Shown here: positions 33,710-41,875 of the stretch, in pieces
How the letters are laid out: each line of letters opens with the position of its first letter
How positions within the stretch are numbered: the first letter of the stretch is position 1
DNA from: Verrucomicrobiales bacterium
Lineage (GTDB): Bacteria; Verrucomicrobiota; Verrucomicrobiia; Verrucomicrobiales; DEV007
DNA: 57,570 bases
Reading direction: 5' to 3'
Assembly (NCBI GenBank): GCA_021648365.1
Contig: JAKISY010000018.1
Span: 1 to 57,570, forward strand
Program-made: the position numbers and the translations under genes
Notes under the pieces: generated by a model
Databases searched by the model: none
Told to the model about the DNA's origin: nothing
What the model saw: the letters and a program-made list of their open reading frames with translations, nothing else

Positions 33710-34375
33710 ATGAAAATGCGGCACAATCCTCTACTAACCTTTATTATAGCCTTCATCATAAGTCTATTTTCTGGTTTCGCGGATGAAGATTCGCAAACTG
33801 CCCACTTCTTTCCCATTGATAAAGATGGCAAAGACGGAATTTCTGCCTTTTGTCAAAACTGGTATTCCAAACACCTGCAAATAATGAAGGAGCACCCTCT
33901 CCCCAAATTAGCAAAGGATGTGAACCAAGAGATGTATCGGTTTACCCTACTCCCAACTTGGGGTGATCCGCGCTCTTTCCGATTATCGAAGGATAAGGGG
34001 AACTACGCGTTGAACTGGTCTCGGTTAGACGGCGATGGCGGTTATGACCCTGGGAAACTCGTCGAGTCAGCCTCAAAACCCATCACCAAAAAGGATGCAG
34101 ATGAATTTCTAGCTCTCTTTAAGGGTGTGAAGTTCTTCTCTCAAACCTCCGAGGATATGCATCGTGGGACTGATGGATCCGAATGGATTCTCGAAACGGT
34201 ATCAGATGGAAAGTATCACGTTGTGGTGAGATGGACGCCAGAATACAAGCCAAAGGAGCGCGGCATTGTCAACTTTGTCAAAACTTGCGAGTGGCTTCTA
34301 ACCCACGCGTCAACCCTAGGTGAACGAAATGCGGTGGATCCCCCCGCCACTCACTCCAGAGTTAAGGCTAAATGA
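33710..34375 (+). CDS. Secreted 221-aa protein (unknown)
   Basis: Signal peptide MKMRHNPLLTFIIAFIISLFSG. The mature protein shows NYALNWSRLDGDGGYDPGKL, ITKKDADEFLALFKG, and then DGSEWILETVSDGKYHVVVRWTPEY. The W-x-L-E...YHVV-x-RW-x-P motif recurs in short hypothetical proteins of many phyla, several near toxin-immunity or secreted-protein loci. Function not known. The last 25 residues have no matching order and overlap sequence with a GAACGAAATGC patch also found at 32550. Confidence 0.6.
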   Translation: MKMRHNPLLTFIIAFIISLFSGFADEDSQTAHFFPIDKDGKDGISAFCQNWYSKHLQIMKEHPLPKLAKDVNQEMYRFTLLPTWGDPRSFRLSKDKGNYALNWSRLDGDGGYDPGKLVESASKPITKKDADEFLALFKGVKFFSQTSEDMHRGTDGSEWILETVSDGKYHVVVRWTPEYKPKERGIVNFVKTCEWLLTHASTLGERNAVDPPATHSRVKAK

Positions 34376-34451
34376 TCATTGAAATATCAAATCCCACAGT
34401 CAATATTCGTCGCCAGTCAGACGTTCAGTTGATTCAACCATAACTCCACAG

Positions 34452-34925
34452 ATGAAGCGCAATCTCATAATCCTACTTTTCACAATAGCTGCATTCATAG
34501 CTGGGTATGCTCCTCATACCTGCTCGGAATCATTTGGGACTCGTGTCCAATCAGCTTCCTGGCTACCTCCTGGAGCAACGGACGGAGCCTTTTATCGTGG
34601 TGGCACACTTGTGATTATTGGCCCTCCTTATTCTCACTACGAGTTCTCGATATCAGAAACTGATTTTAAATCCTTCGCAACCGATCGCGGCAAGAAATTG
34701 GAGGAGATAATAGAACCTGTTTATGTTCGCAGGTATCTAGATCGCTTCATCCGCAAAGAAGATTTTCGGATGAACGGCGATATTGACTACGACTCATACA
34801 ACGAAGCTGTGGGAGTAACGATTAACAATGGACTAATCTGGTCTTACTATTTCGAGGATGAAAGTTACGTCATAGCATTTGATCGTTCCTTGTCCCGTGC
34901 TTTCATTGAACTAAATTACCGCTAG
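34452..34925 (+). CDS. Secreted 157-aa protein, paralogue of 29889-30380
   Basis: Signal peptide MKRNLIILLFTIAAFIAGYA; the mature part includes SASWLPPGATDGAFYRGGTL, HYEFSISETDFKSF and EIIEPVYVRRYL, and ends FDRSLSRAFIELNYR. These align in order with the protein at 29889. The insert of a few residues before HYEF is the main difference. The pair define an unnamed family of about 120-residue exported domains. No function recognised. Confidence 0.62.
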   Translation: MKRNLIILLFTIAAFIAGYAPHTCSESFGTRVQSASWLPPGATDGAFYRGGTLVIIGPPYSHYEFSISETDFKSFATDRGKKLEEIIEPVYVRRYLDRFIRKEDFRMNGDIDYDSYNEAVGVTINNGLIWSYYFEDESYVIAFDRSLSRAFIELNYR

Positions 34926-35009
34926 TAACTAGAACCTCCTATTGCAACAGATCAGCTTTCCTGTTCTCAGACCATTATAACTTCGATGCATCTTATCCAT
35001 AGAAACATC

Positions 35010-35426
35010 ATGAAATTGCTATTTCCTATTTTCTTATTGGGAGTTAGCTGCGCCGAAGATCAAAGTAAGCAAAATTTAAATTATTCCGATTTACTAGCTT
35101 TCGATGGTAAAACAATTGAAATTCAAGGTGTGGCGGCAATCGAACCCTATATTAAAGAAAACCAATCCGCAGTACTTGTAGATGGTGAACCTGTGTTTTT
35201 CTTAGGTAACTTCAAAAGCATCAAATCTGATGTATTAGGTAAAAATATTTCAGTTAAAGGCAAGTTGGTAAAAAAAAGATGGCCTATGTTTATTTTGGAG
35301 CCAAGAAATTGGGACCTAGAAAGTGGAGTATTTACTGGTCAAGGCATGCCGATGCCGCCTGGGACAGACATAGAAAAAGAAAGCCTCTATTTCGTTATTG
35401 AATCGCCACAATGGAAAATCAACTGA
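35010..35426 (+). CDS. Secreted OB-like protein, related to the C-terminal unit of 28567-29706
   Basis: From the ATG at 35010 the product is 138 aa with a short signal (MKLLFPIFLLGVSCAED) and a possible but weak lipobox (GVSC). The body reads GKTIEIQGVAAIEPYIKENQ, SAVLVDGEPVFFL, GKNISVKGKLVKKRWPMFIL and ends LYFVIESPQWKIN. Beta-rich, OB-like. The order of strands and the YF-x-x-E-S/P-x-WK end match the C-terminal region of the 379-aa island protein. Function unknown. Confidence 0.58.
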   Translation: MKLLFPIFLLGVSCAEDQSKQNLNYSDLLAFDGKTIEIQGVAAIEPYIKENQSAVLVDGEPVFFLGNFKSIKSDVLGKNISVKGKLVKKRWPMFILEPRNWDLESGVFTGQGMPMPPGTDIEKESLYFVIESPQWKIN

Positions 35427-35475
35427 GTTATATCAGTCAAATGGAAATACAAACAGGAATGACGTTAAACAAAAA

Positions 35476-35814
35476 ATGATGATGCCGCGGCACAACGGTT
35501 TATCAACCACTCTCTCCGTGCTTTTTACGATATGCTTCCTGAATTGCGCAGCTAATGCCGCCACCGTTCTTACTCGTGATTGGGCTTTGCGTGTGCCTGG
35601 CGATTACCGGTGGCTCGGTCCTTTCAGAGGATCAGTTTGGGGCATTCAAGAATGGAGCAACTTATCCGGAGGGCCAGACACAAATGTGGAATCATCCATA
35701 TACTTTGGACCTTTCGGCTCTATCAACATGCCATTCAACGCACCTACAACTCTAATTTGTATCGTAGTCCTCTATGGCTTTCTATTTACCTATATTCTAA
35801 GACAAAGAAAATAA
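35476..35814 (+). CDS. Small exported protein with C-terminal membrane anchor (unknown)
   Basis: Three ATGs follow each other at 35476-35484; the chosen frame gives a signal peptide (MPRHNGLSTTLSVLFTICFL), a short soluble part (VPGDYRWLGPFRGSVWGIQE), and a C-terminal membrane helix (TLICIVVLYGFLFTYIL) ending RQRK. The alternative frame from 35555 also opens but lacks this logic. Confidence is low since no family is recognised. Confidence 0.5.
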   Translation: MMMPRHNGLSTTLSVLFTICFLNCAANAATVLTRDWALRVPGDYRWLGPFRGSVWGIQEWSNLSGGPDTNVESSIYFGPFGSINMPFNAPTTLICIVVLYGFLFTYILRQRK

Positions 35815-35881
35815 ATCCCTGCCTCATCACTTGATGACAATCAAAACCAAAAAAGCGCTTAACCGTGAGCACAAATACACT

Positions 35882-36355
35882 ATGAAGTCAGCATTGCTTC
35901 GATACACCACTCTCCTTCTCCTACTGCTCACCATGTCGTGCGAACAGACTAATACCACCGAGTTACTTGTCGAAACGGAAGCAGTAGAAAAAGCGAATCC
36001 TATCTACGGATGTCCGACGGTGTTCATCAACGAACATGCTTCACCAACAGTTGGAGCATCGGCAGCGCTTACGAACGTTACGCCTGATGTAATTACCCAG
36101 AACCTGATAGGAGGAAATACGGCAGGCCCATTGTATCAAGTCACGGGAGAGTTCGCCGGCAGCGAACAAGGTGTGGATTCCTGGCTCATGAAAATCGGAC
36201 GGAAGAACAGCCCGGATAAATTAAATTGGGAAGAGGTGTTATCCGAGGTGATTAGCTACAAAGGAACGGAGAAGGAGATCTATCGTGACACGCATTGGAG
36301 GGTGGTTTTAAAGCCTAGCCCTAGTGCTGCAGAAAGCGAAAGCGCATCAAATTAA
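35882..36355 (+). CDS. Lipoprotein of 157 aa (unknown)
   Basis: From the ATG at 35882 a lipoprotein signal (MKSALLRYTTLLLLLLTMSC) is followed by a body with NPIYGCPTVFINEHASP, GPLYQVTGEFAGSEQG, and EKEIYRDTHWRVVLKPS. No known family. It is the last gene of the island, 26 bases before the 3' end of ppc, which is convergent. Confidence 0.62.
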   Translation: MKSALLRYTTLLLLLLTMSCEQTNTTELLVETEAVEKANPIYGCPTVFINEHASPTVGASAALTNVTPDVITQNLIGGNTAGPLYQVTGEFAGSEQGVDSWLMKIGRKNSPDKLNWEEVLSEVISYKGTEKEIYRDTHWRVVLKPSPSAAESESASN

Positions 36356-36381
36356 CTAAGCAAAATTCCTCCGCACTCCAC

Positions 36382-39147
36382 TCAGCCTGTCGTTCGCAAG
36401 CCAGATGAAATCGCAGTGATGGATATGAGAATCTCGGGGAAGATTTCCTCGGCTCGCTGCTCTTCGCCAGCGGCTCGCAAGGCTCTCCATTCTTTCAGCA
36501 GTGCCACCTGTTGCTGATGCAATACCCGCAATGGTTGCTCGCGAATCGCCAAAGTTTTGACCATCCTCGGACGGCGCTGCTCCATCTCGCTCTGGAAGAT
36601 ATCTGCCAGCCGCTGACGCGTCAGCTCAAACTCTGGCACGATGATATCCATGAATGTTTTGCGCAATACTTCGTCTTCGACCAAATCCCCATAAGCTTGC
36701 ATCAGCTCTATGTTAGCACTCGCTAAGGTCGTTTCGACGTTGGTTAGAACGTAACGCAAAAAAGGAGACTGCGGGATCAATTCGCGTAACTGTTGCAAGT
36801 GCTCGGGGTTATTTTTTTGCAAATCATCAAGCGCCGTGCCAACTCCAAACCAGCCTGGCAAATAGAACCGCGCTTGCGTCCAAGAAAACACCCAAGGTAT
36901 CGCCCGCAGGTCATCAATGGTGAACTTTTCCTTGCCTCGCCTCCGTGCAGGACGCGAGCCGATGTGTGATTTCTCCAAAGCATCAATCGGTGTCGCCTGA
37001 CGATAGAAATCGATGAAACCTGGAGTATTGAGGAGTTCTTGGTAGGCGGCTTGGCTTTGCTTCGACATTTCCTCCATGAAAGCGATACAAGGATCTTCTT
37101 CCTTTTTGCCATAACGATGTTTCGCCAAAATCTCAGCCGATGACGCTACTAACAACTCGGAGTGATACGTTGCATTGGTCATGTTCGCATATTTCTGGGC
37201 AATCGTCTCGCCCTGCTCAGTCATCCGAAAAGATCCAGAAAACGAACCCTGCGGCAAGGCATCCATGAAGGCATGGGTAGGGCCTGCGCCGCGAGAAATA
37301 GTGCCACCTCGCCCATGGAAATACACTAAGCGCACCCCTTGCTCCTCAGCTACCTCAGTCATCTGCCGCTGAGCTTGGAACAACGCCCATTGCGCAGATA
37401 AAATACCACAATCCTTGTTAGAATCCGAGTAACCCAACATCACTTGCTGGCTCGGTTCACTGCCATCAGCATGACGCAGCGCGAGACTGCGGCGTGTCGC
37501 TGGGTGCTCTAGGAAAGCTCGCAGTAAGCGCGGCGATGCGTGTAAGTCATCCATGGTTTCGAACAGTGGCACGATCGGCAACGGGCAAGCCAAGCCCTGC
37601 TCTGTGATCTCCATCAAGCCCGCCTCTCTGGCGAGCACATAGACGCAGAGCATATCCGAAAGCGAGCGTGTCATCGAAATGATAAGCGAACCTAAACCTG
37701 CCTCACCAAACTCTGACCGATGTTGTGCCAAGACTCGGTAGGTGTGCAAAACGCTATCCGCCTCGGCGCCTGCCGACAGGTCTCCATGCAGAAAGGGGCG
37801 AGTGGATTGCAGTTCTTCGCTCAAAAAATCACAGCGTTGTTGCTCGCTCCAGTTGGCAAAATTCTCGCCATCAGCTACTCCCGCAGCTTGCAGCAACTGC
37901 TCCATTGCTTTGTCGTGATAAGCTGAGTTTTGACGAACATCCAGCCCTGCGATGTGGAAGCCAAAAATAGCGAGCTTTTGTCGCAGTGGACGGATGTGCT
38001 GCTCGATCAGCATCAAGCAGTTTGCTTCGCGCAGACTTTCTTCGATGATATCCAGATCTGCATCGAGCGCCTGCGGATCTTGGTAGGGAGCAGGACCACC
38101 ATAAAGGTTATCATAAAGTTTGCTGCGAATCAGATAGACCAAATGCCTCCAAGGTTCCTCGCGGTTGCGGTGCTGCATCGTCGCCACCCATTCACTGCTA
38201 GAGATTTCATTGCCTACTGCTTCGATGCGCTGTGACAACTCCTTGCTGGGTTCATGAAACTGACGCGACAGGGTGAGGTGGAAAGCCAAGCCCTTGAGCT
38301 CTTTTCGGAGCATAACAAAAGAGTTACGCCGCAACTCTTGCAGATGACGCTCGGTAACTTCTGGAGTCACCAAGGCATGTCCATCACGATCTCCTCCAAT
38401 CCAGGTGGCAAAAGTCAGGCGAGGAAAACAGTTGGATTGACGAAGTTTTTCCACATCAAAGCCGGCTCCTTGCCAAGCTTCCATCAAATGCACGTTCAGC
38501 CGCGAGACCACATCGGGGAAAACATCGCGCAGATAATACAAGGCGGTGCGCAACTCCTCAGCAAGATCGGGACGCGTCAAATGGATCTCGCCTGTGCGCC
38601 ACAGGGCTTCCAGCGCGGTGGTGATACGACCGTTGATGCGTTTGCGTTCGCGATCAGTGAATTTCCTGTGCTCAGCTAATACCAGCTCTTCGTAGATCAC
38701 ACGGTGACGCTCGCGCACGGTCACTCGCTTAGCTTCGGTGGGATGGGCGGTCAATACAGGCTCCACATGCACCTCCGCCAGCAGTTCTAAAATTTGATCC
38801 TCATCCAAGCCAAGTGCCTTCATCTCGTTCAAGGATCTCTCCCAAAGTCCGCGAATCGAAGCTGCCCCTAACTCGCGTTCTCGATCTCGACGAACGGTGG
38901 CGGAAACTCGCTCCTCCACCATGTTGAGTAGCTCAAAACCGATCGAATGCAGCTGGGGAAGATTCTCTGGCAACTCGCCACCCTCCGGCACCGCGTGCCC
39001 ACTCCACGGTAAGTAGGGCAATAAATCCTCCTCGCCTAGCCCAGCCAGCGCTTGTCCCAAACAATCGATCAAAGTCGAAAGTTTTTCATCGAGCAAATCA
39101 AAGCCTGCGTCACGCAAGCGTTCCCGGATTGGATGGGTATCAGTCAT
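36382..39147 (-). CDS. ppc: Phosphoenolpyruvate carboxylase
   Basis: Catalyses PEP + HCO3- to oxaloacetate, an anaplerotic reaction in the cytoplasm. The start at 39147 (ATG, MTDTHPIRERLRDAG) gives 921 aa; a TTG 18 codons earlier is less likely. Conserved catalytic segments: VEPVLTAHPTEAKR (His about 135), TFATWIGGDRDGH, GYSDSNKDCGILSAQWAL, FHGRGGTISRGAGPTHAF (Gly-rich loop), and SRPARRRGKE. Length fits bacterial ppc (about 880-960). It is convergent with the last island gene and divergent from the GatB/YqeY gene. Confidence 0.97.
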   Translation of the reverse strand: MTDTHPIRERLRDAGFDLLDEKLSTLIDCLGQALAGLGEEDLLPYLPWSGHAVPEGGELPENLPQLHSIGFELLNMVEERVSATVRRDRERELGAASIRGLWERSLNEMKALGLDEDQILELLAEVHVEPVLTAHPTEAKRVTVRERHRVIYEELVLAEHRKFTDRERKRINGRITTALEALWRTGEIHLTRPDLAEELRTALYYLRDVFPDVVSRLNVHLMEAWQGAGFDVEKLRQSNCFPRLTFATWIGGDRDGHALVTPEVTERHLQELRRNSFVMLRKELKGLAFHLTLSRQFHEPSKELSQRIEAVGNEISSSEWVATMQHRNREEPWRHLVYLIRSKLYDNLYGGPAPYQDPQALDADLDIIEESLREANCLMLIEQHIRPLRQKLAIFGFHIAGLDVRQNSAYHDKAMEQLLQAAGVADGENFANWSEQQRCDFLSEELQSTRPFLHGDLSAGAEADSVLHTYRVLAQHRSEFGEAGLGSLIISMTRSLSDMLCVYVLAREAGLMEITEQGLACPLPIVPLFETMDDLHASPRLLRAFLEHPATRRSLALRHADGSEPSQQVMLGYSDSNKDCGILSAQWALFQAQRQMTEVAEEQGVRLVYFHGRGGTISRGAGPTHAFMDALPQGSFSGSFRMTEQGETIAQKYANMTNATYHSELLVASSAEILAKHRYGKKEEDPCIAFMEEMSKQSQAAYQELLNTPGFIDFYRQATPIDALEKSHIGSRPARRRGKEKFTIDDLRAIPWVFSWTQARFYLPGWFGVGTALDDLQKNNPEHLQQLRELIPQSPFLRYVLTNVETTLASANIELMQAYGDLVEDEVLRKTFMDIIVPEFELTRQRLADIFQSEMEQRRPRMVKTLAIREQPLRVLHQQQVALLKEWRALRAAGEEQRAEEIFPEILISITAISSGLRTTG

Positions 39148-39311
39148 TTGGTGGAAATATGGTTTGATGCAATTCTGAAAGATTTGCTGTGCTAGCTGCA
39201 AAAGTACTCATACTTAACTAGAATCCTTCCTTTTTCCACTTAATTTCACCATTCAAACCCCACTTTGTGGAAGCGCCCTTGAGTTGTGCCCATTGCTCGC
39301 TAAGTTGCCGC

Positions 39312-39767
39312 ATGAGTGAATTGAATCAACAAATCGGAGAAGACCTGAAAGACGCCATGCGTGCCAAAGACGCCACCTCCCTGATGGTATTGCGTGCTTT
39401 GAAATCGGCGATCAAATACGCGGCGATCGAAAAAGGCGGCGCAGATGCGGAACTAGACGAAGTGGAGGCCTTGGCGGTGATCCGCAAGCAGATCAAACAA
39501 CGCCAAGATTCTGTCGAAGAATACAAAAAAGGCGGCCGCGATGAACTGGTCGAAAAAGAGAGTGCTGAGATCGAGGTTTTAGAAAAATACCTGCCTGCCG
39601 CTCTCGCTGAGGATGAGGTCAATGCCATGATCGATGCATCCATCGCTGAGGTCGGTGCGACTTCTCGCAAAGAAATGGGCACTGTGATGAAGGTGCTGCA
39701 AGAAAAAATCGCCGGACGCGCAGACAACAAAAGCCTTTCACAAGGCGTGATGCAGCGTCTCTCTTAA
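39312..39767 (+). CDS. GatB/YqeY domain protein
   Basis: From the ATG at 39312 the protein has 151 aa: SELNQQIGEDLKDAMRAKDA, LMVLRALKSAIKYAAIEKG and ELVEKESAEIEVLEKYLPA. This is the YqeY family, a stand-alone form of the C-terminal domain of GatB, the Glu-tRNA amidotransferase subunit. The domain binds tRNA in GatB; the role of YqeY alone is unclear. It precedes ispD by 21 bases on the same strand, and the chain ispD, M16 protease follows with overlap, so it may lead the operon. Confidence 0.9.
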   Translation: MSELNQQIGEDLKDAMRAKDATSLMVLRALKSAIKYAAIEKGGADAELDEVEALAVIRKQIKQRQDSVEEYKKGGRDELVEKESAEIEVLEKYLPAALAEDEVNAMIDASIAEVGATSRKEMGTVMKVLQEKIAGRADNKSLSQGVMQRLS

Positions 39768-39788
39768 TTGCCAGATCGACTTAACACC

Positions 39789-40484
39789 ATGGCTAACGTC
39801 GCCGTCATTGTGGCTGCAGGCAGCAGTCGCCGTATGGGTTTTGACAAATTGACCGCGCTGCTACGCGGTCAACCCGTTCTGGCGCATTCTTTGCGCGCTT
39901 TCCAGAATTGCGAACAGATCGATCACATCGTCATCGTCGCCGCTAGTGGGCGCCAAGATGAATTCCAGCAACTCGCCCAAAAAGCAGGCATCGACAAACT
40001 TTTGGCAGTGGTAGCAGGCGGCGAAGAACGCAGCGCCTCCAGCTGGAACGGCGTGCGCACGGTGATGGAGCAATGCCCCAGCGCGGAGACCATCATGATC
40101 CACGACGGAGCGCGACCTTTGATCACCAGCGATGCCATCCGACTCTGCCTCGCCTGCGCCCAACAGCACGGCGCTGCTACTTTGGCTCGACCAGTGACCG
40201 ACACCCTCAAGCGCGCTGATGAAAATGACGTGGTCACCGCTAGCGTCTCGCGCGAGAACCTTTGGCGCATGGAGACCCCTCAGGCCTTCGCCGCTGACTT
40301 GATTGTGCGCGCTTGTCGCCATGCAGTCGAGCAGCAATTGGTGGTGACGGATGAAGTCTCAGCCGTGCAAGACTACGCTCCCGAACAACCAGTGCATTTG
40401 GTTGATAACCCCTGCCCCAATCCTAAAATCACCGTGGCGGGCGACCTCGCCTTAGCAGAAGCTTTGATCGATATCCAGTCATGA
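39789..40484 (+). CDS. ispD: 2-C-methyl-D-erythritol 4-phosphate cytidylyltransferase
   Basis: The 231-aa enzyme joins CTP to MEP in the non-mevalonate isoprenoid pathway. Signature sequences: VAVIVAAGSSRRMGFDK (8-24 region; CTP-binding loop), IMIHDGARPLIT (conserved D-G-A-R-P), TLARPVTDTLKRAD, ENLWRMETPQAFA, VTDEVSAVQDYA and KITVAGDLALAEAL. Start ATG 39789 lies seven codons into a longer frame and is preferred by family N-terminus. It overlaps the M16 protease by 4 bases (ATGA). Confidence 0.95.
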   Translation: MANVAVIVAAGSSRRMGFDKLTALLRGQPVLAHSLRAFQNCEQIDHIVIVAASGRQDEFQQLAQKAGIDKLLAVVAGGEERSASSWNGVRTVMEQCPSAETIMIHDGARPLITSDAIRLCLACAQQHGAATLARPVTDTLKRADENDVVTASVSRENLWRMETPQAFAADLIVRACRHAVEQQLVVTDEVSAVQDYAPEQPVHLVDNPCPNPKITVAGDLALAEALIDIQS

Positions 40485-41809
40485 GTATTATTAGCAAACA
40501 ACGCTTAGAACTCTCTGAATCAGTGACTTATGAGCTGAGCGAACTGCCCAACGGGGTGCAAATCGCCACCGCAGAGATGCCACACATGGCGAGTGCCTCG
40601 CTAGGATTCTGGGCCAGCGTTGGCAGTCGCCACGAAAGACCTGCCGAACATGGAGCCGCCCATTTCATCGAACACCTGCTTTTCAAAGGCACCCACAGCC
40701 GATCTGCCAGCGCTATCGCCAGAGAGATCGAGGGCGTTGGAGCCAGCATCGATGCCTACACCAGCGAGGACCACACCTGTTATTACACCCGCGGCCCCGC
40801 CGAGCTATTTGAACCGATGGCAGACGTATTGGCAGACATGTTTCAACACCCCTGCCTGAAAACCGCCGACATCGATAACGAACGTGGAGTCATCAAAGAG
40901 GAGATCTCCATGGTTTACGATCAACCCTCGCAATACCTCGACGACTTGCTCAGCGGAGCCGCATGGGGTGAGCACAATCCTCTCGGTCGACCCATCACCG
41001 GCACCCTCGCAAGTCTCGATACCCTGCGACAAGCAGAATTGCAGGATTTTTTCAAGCGCAGCTATGTCGGTTCGCAGTGCGTCGTGACTGCGGCGGGGAA
41101 TATCACTCATCAGCAAACGCTCGACGCCATCGCCTCGCGTTTGGAAAAACTGCCTGCCGGAAAAGTCGCAGCCCTAGCACAACCCGCTCTGCAAACTGGC
41201 AAAAGCGCGTTTTGCGTAGCCAAACGCGATACCGAGCAAGTCCATTTCTCCATCGCCTTTCACGCCTACGACCGCCACGATGACCGTCGTTACGCACAGA
41301 AACTACTCAGTATTTTGCTCGGCGAAAACATGAGTTCATTGTTGTTCCAAAAATTGCGCGAAGAAGAGGCCGTTTGTTACAGCATCCAAACGGACGTGAT
41401 GACCTTCAAGGACGCCGGGCTCTTTAATATCTACTGCGCGCTCGATCCTGAGCATCTGGAGCGAGCCTTGGCGGTGATCAAGCAGACCCTCAAGCAGCTA
41501 CGCCAGCAAGCCTGCGACGAATGCTGCCTGCAAGAATCCAAGTCCTACGCCATCGGACAGAGTCGGGTCGCGCTCGAGAGCACCTCGTCGCAAATGACCT
41601 GGCTTGGAGAAGGCCTGATGGCTTACGAGCGCCTAGTTGACCCCACTATTTCTCAACAACGATTGCAAGCCGTCAGTGGAGAACAAGTGCAACAGCTCGC
41701 TAGCGAACTTTTTCAAGCGCAGCGCCTTGTCATCGCCGCTGTGGGTCCCAAAGGAACCAAGCCTATCTTGGCAAAATGGCGGGCAGAATTTGATGATAAA
41801 AATAAATAG
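40481..41809 (+). CDS. M16 family zinc protease (processing peptidase-like)
   Basis: The 442-aa protein carries the inverted zinc motif HxxEH in AAHFIEHLLFKGT (His61, Glu64, His65), with a second Glu supplied further on (ERGVIKEEISM). Two tandem M16 halves are visible: the first about 25-215, the second from about 235 (QVHFSIAFHAYD) with the R/Y pair for substrate binding. Such proteins are usually cytoplasmic or periplasmic peptidases that digest small unfolded peptides. It overlaps ispD by 4 bases. Convenient context for protein turnover: tig and clpP follow. Confidence 0.92.
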   Translation: MSIISKQRLELSESVTYELSELPNGVQIATAEMPHMASASLGFWASVGSRHERPAEHGAAHFIEHLLFKGTHSRSASAIAREIEGVGASIDAYTSEDHTCYYTRGPAELFEPMADVLADMFQHPCLKTADIDNERGVIKEEISMVYDQPSQYLDDLLSGAAWGEHNPLGRPITGTLASLDTLRQAELQDFFKRSYVGSQCVVTAAGNITHQQTLDAIASRLEKLPAGKVAALAQPALQTGKSAFCVAKRDTEQVHFSIAFHAYDRHDDRRYAQKLLSILLGENMSSLLFQKLREEEAVCYSIQTDVMTFKDAGLFNIYCALDPEHLERALAVIKQTLKQLRQQACDECCLQESKSYAIGQSRVALESTSSQMTWLGEGLMAYERLVDPTISQQRLQAVSGEQVQQLASELFQAQRLVIAAVGPKGTKPILAKWRAEFDDKNK

Positions 41810-41875
41810 GTGCAAAAGCACCTAGCCTGCACTATGATCCGACCCATTTTTGAACCTTTTCAGCCTACTTAAGCG

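Noticed and set aside
33710..34375. attC-like site at the 3' end of this gene (GTTAAGGC)
   Set aside because: The region is part of the reading frame and does not pair with an upstream core; the similarity is only to a seven-base consensus.
28567..36355. A classical integron cassette array
   Set aside because: No integrase gene, and the junction repeats lack a convincing paired RYYYAAC/GTTRRRY core with a hairpin. Isolated GTTAAG strings at 30500 and 34360 were not matched by partners. The array idea is kept only as a loose analogy.
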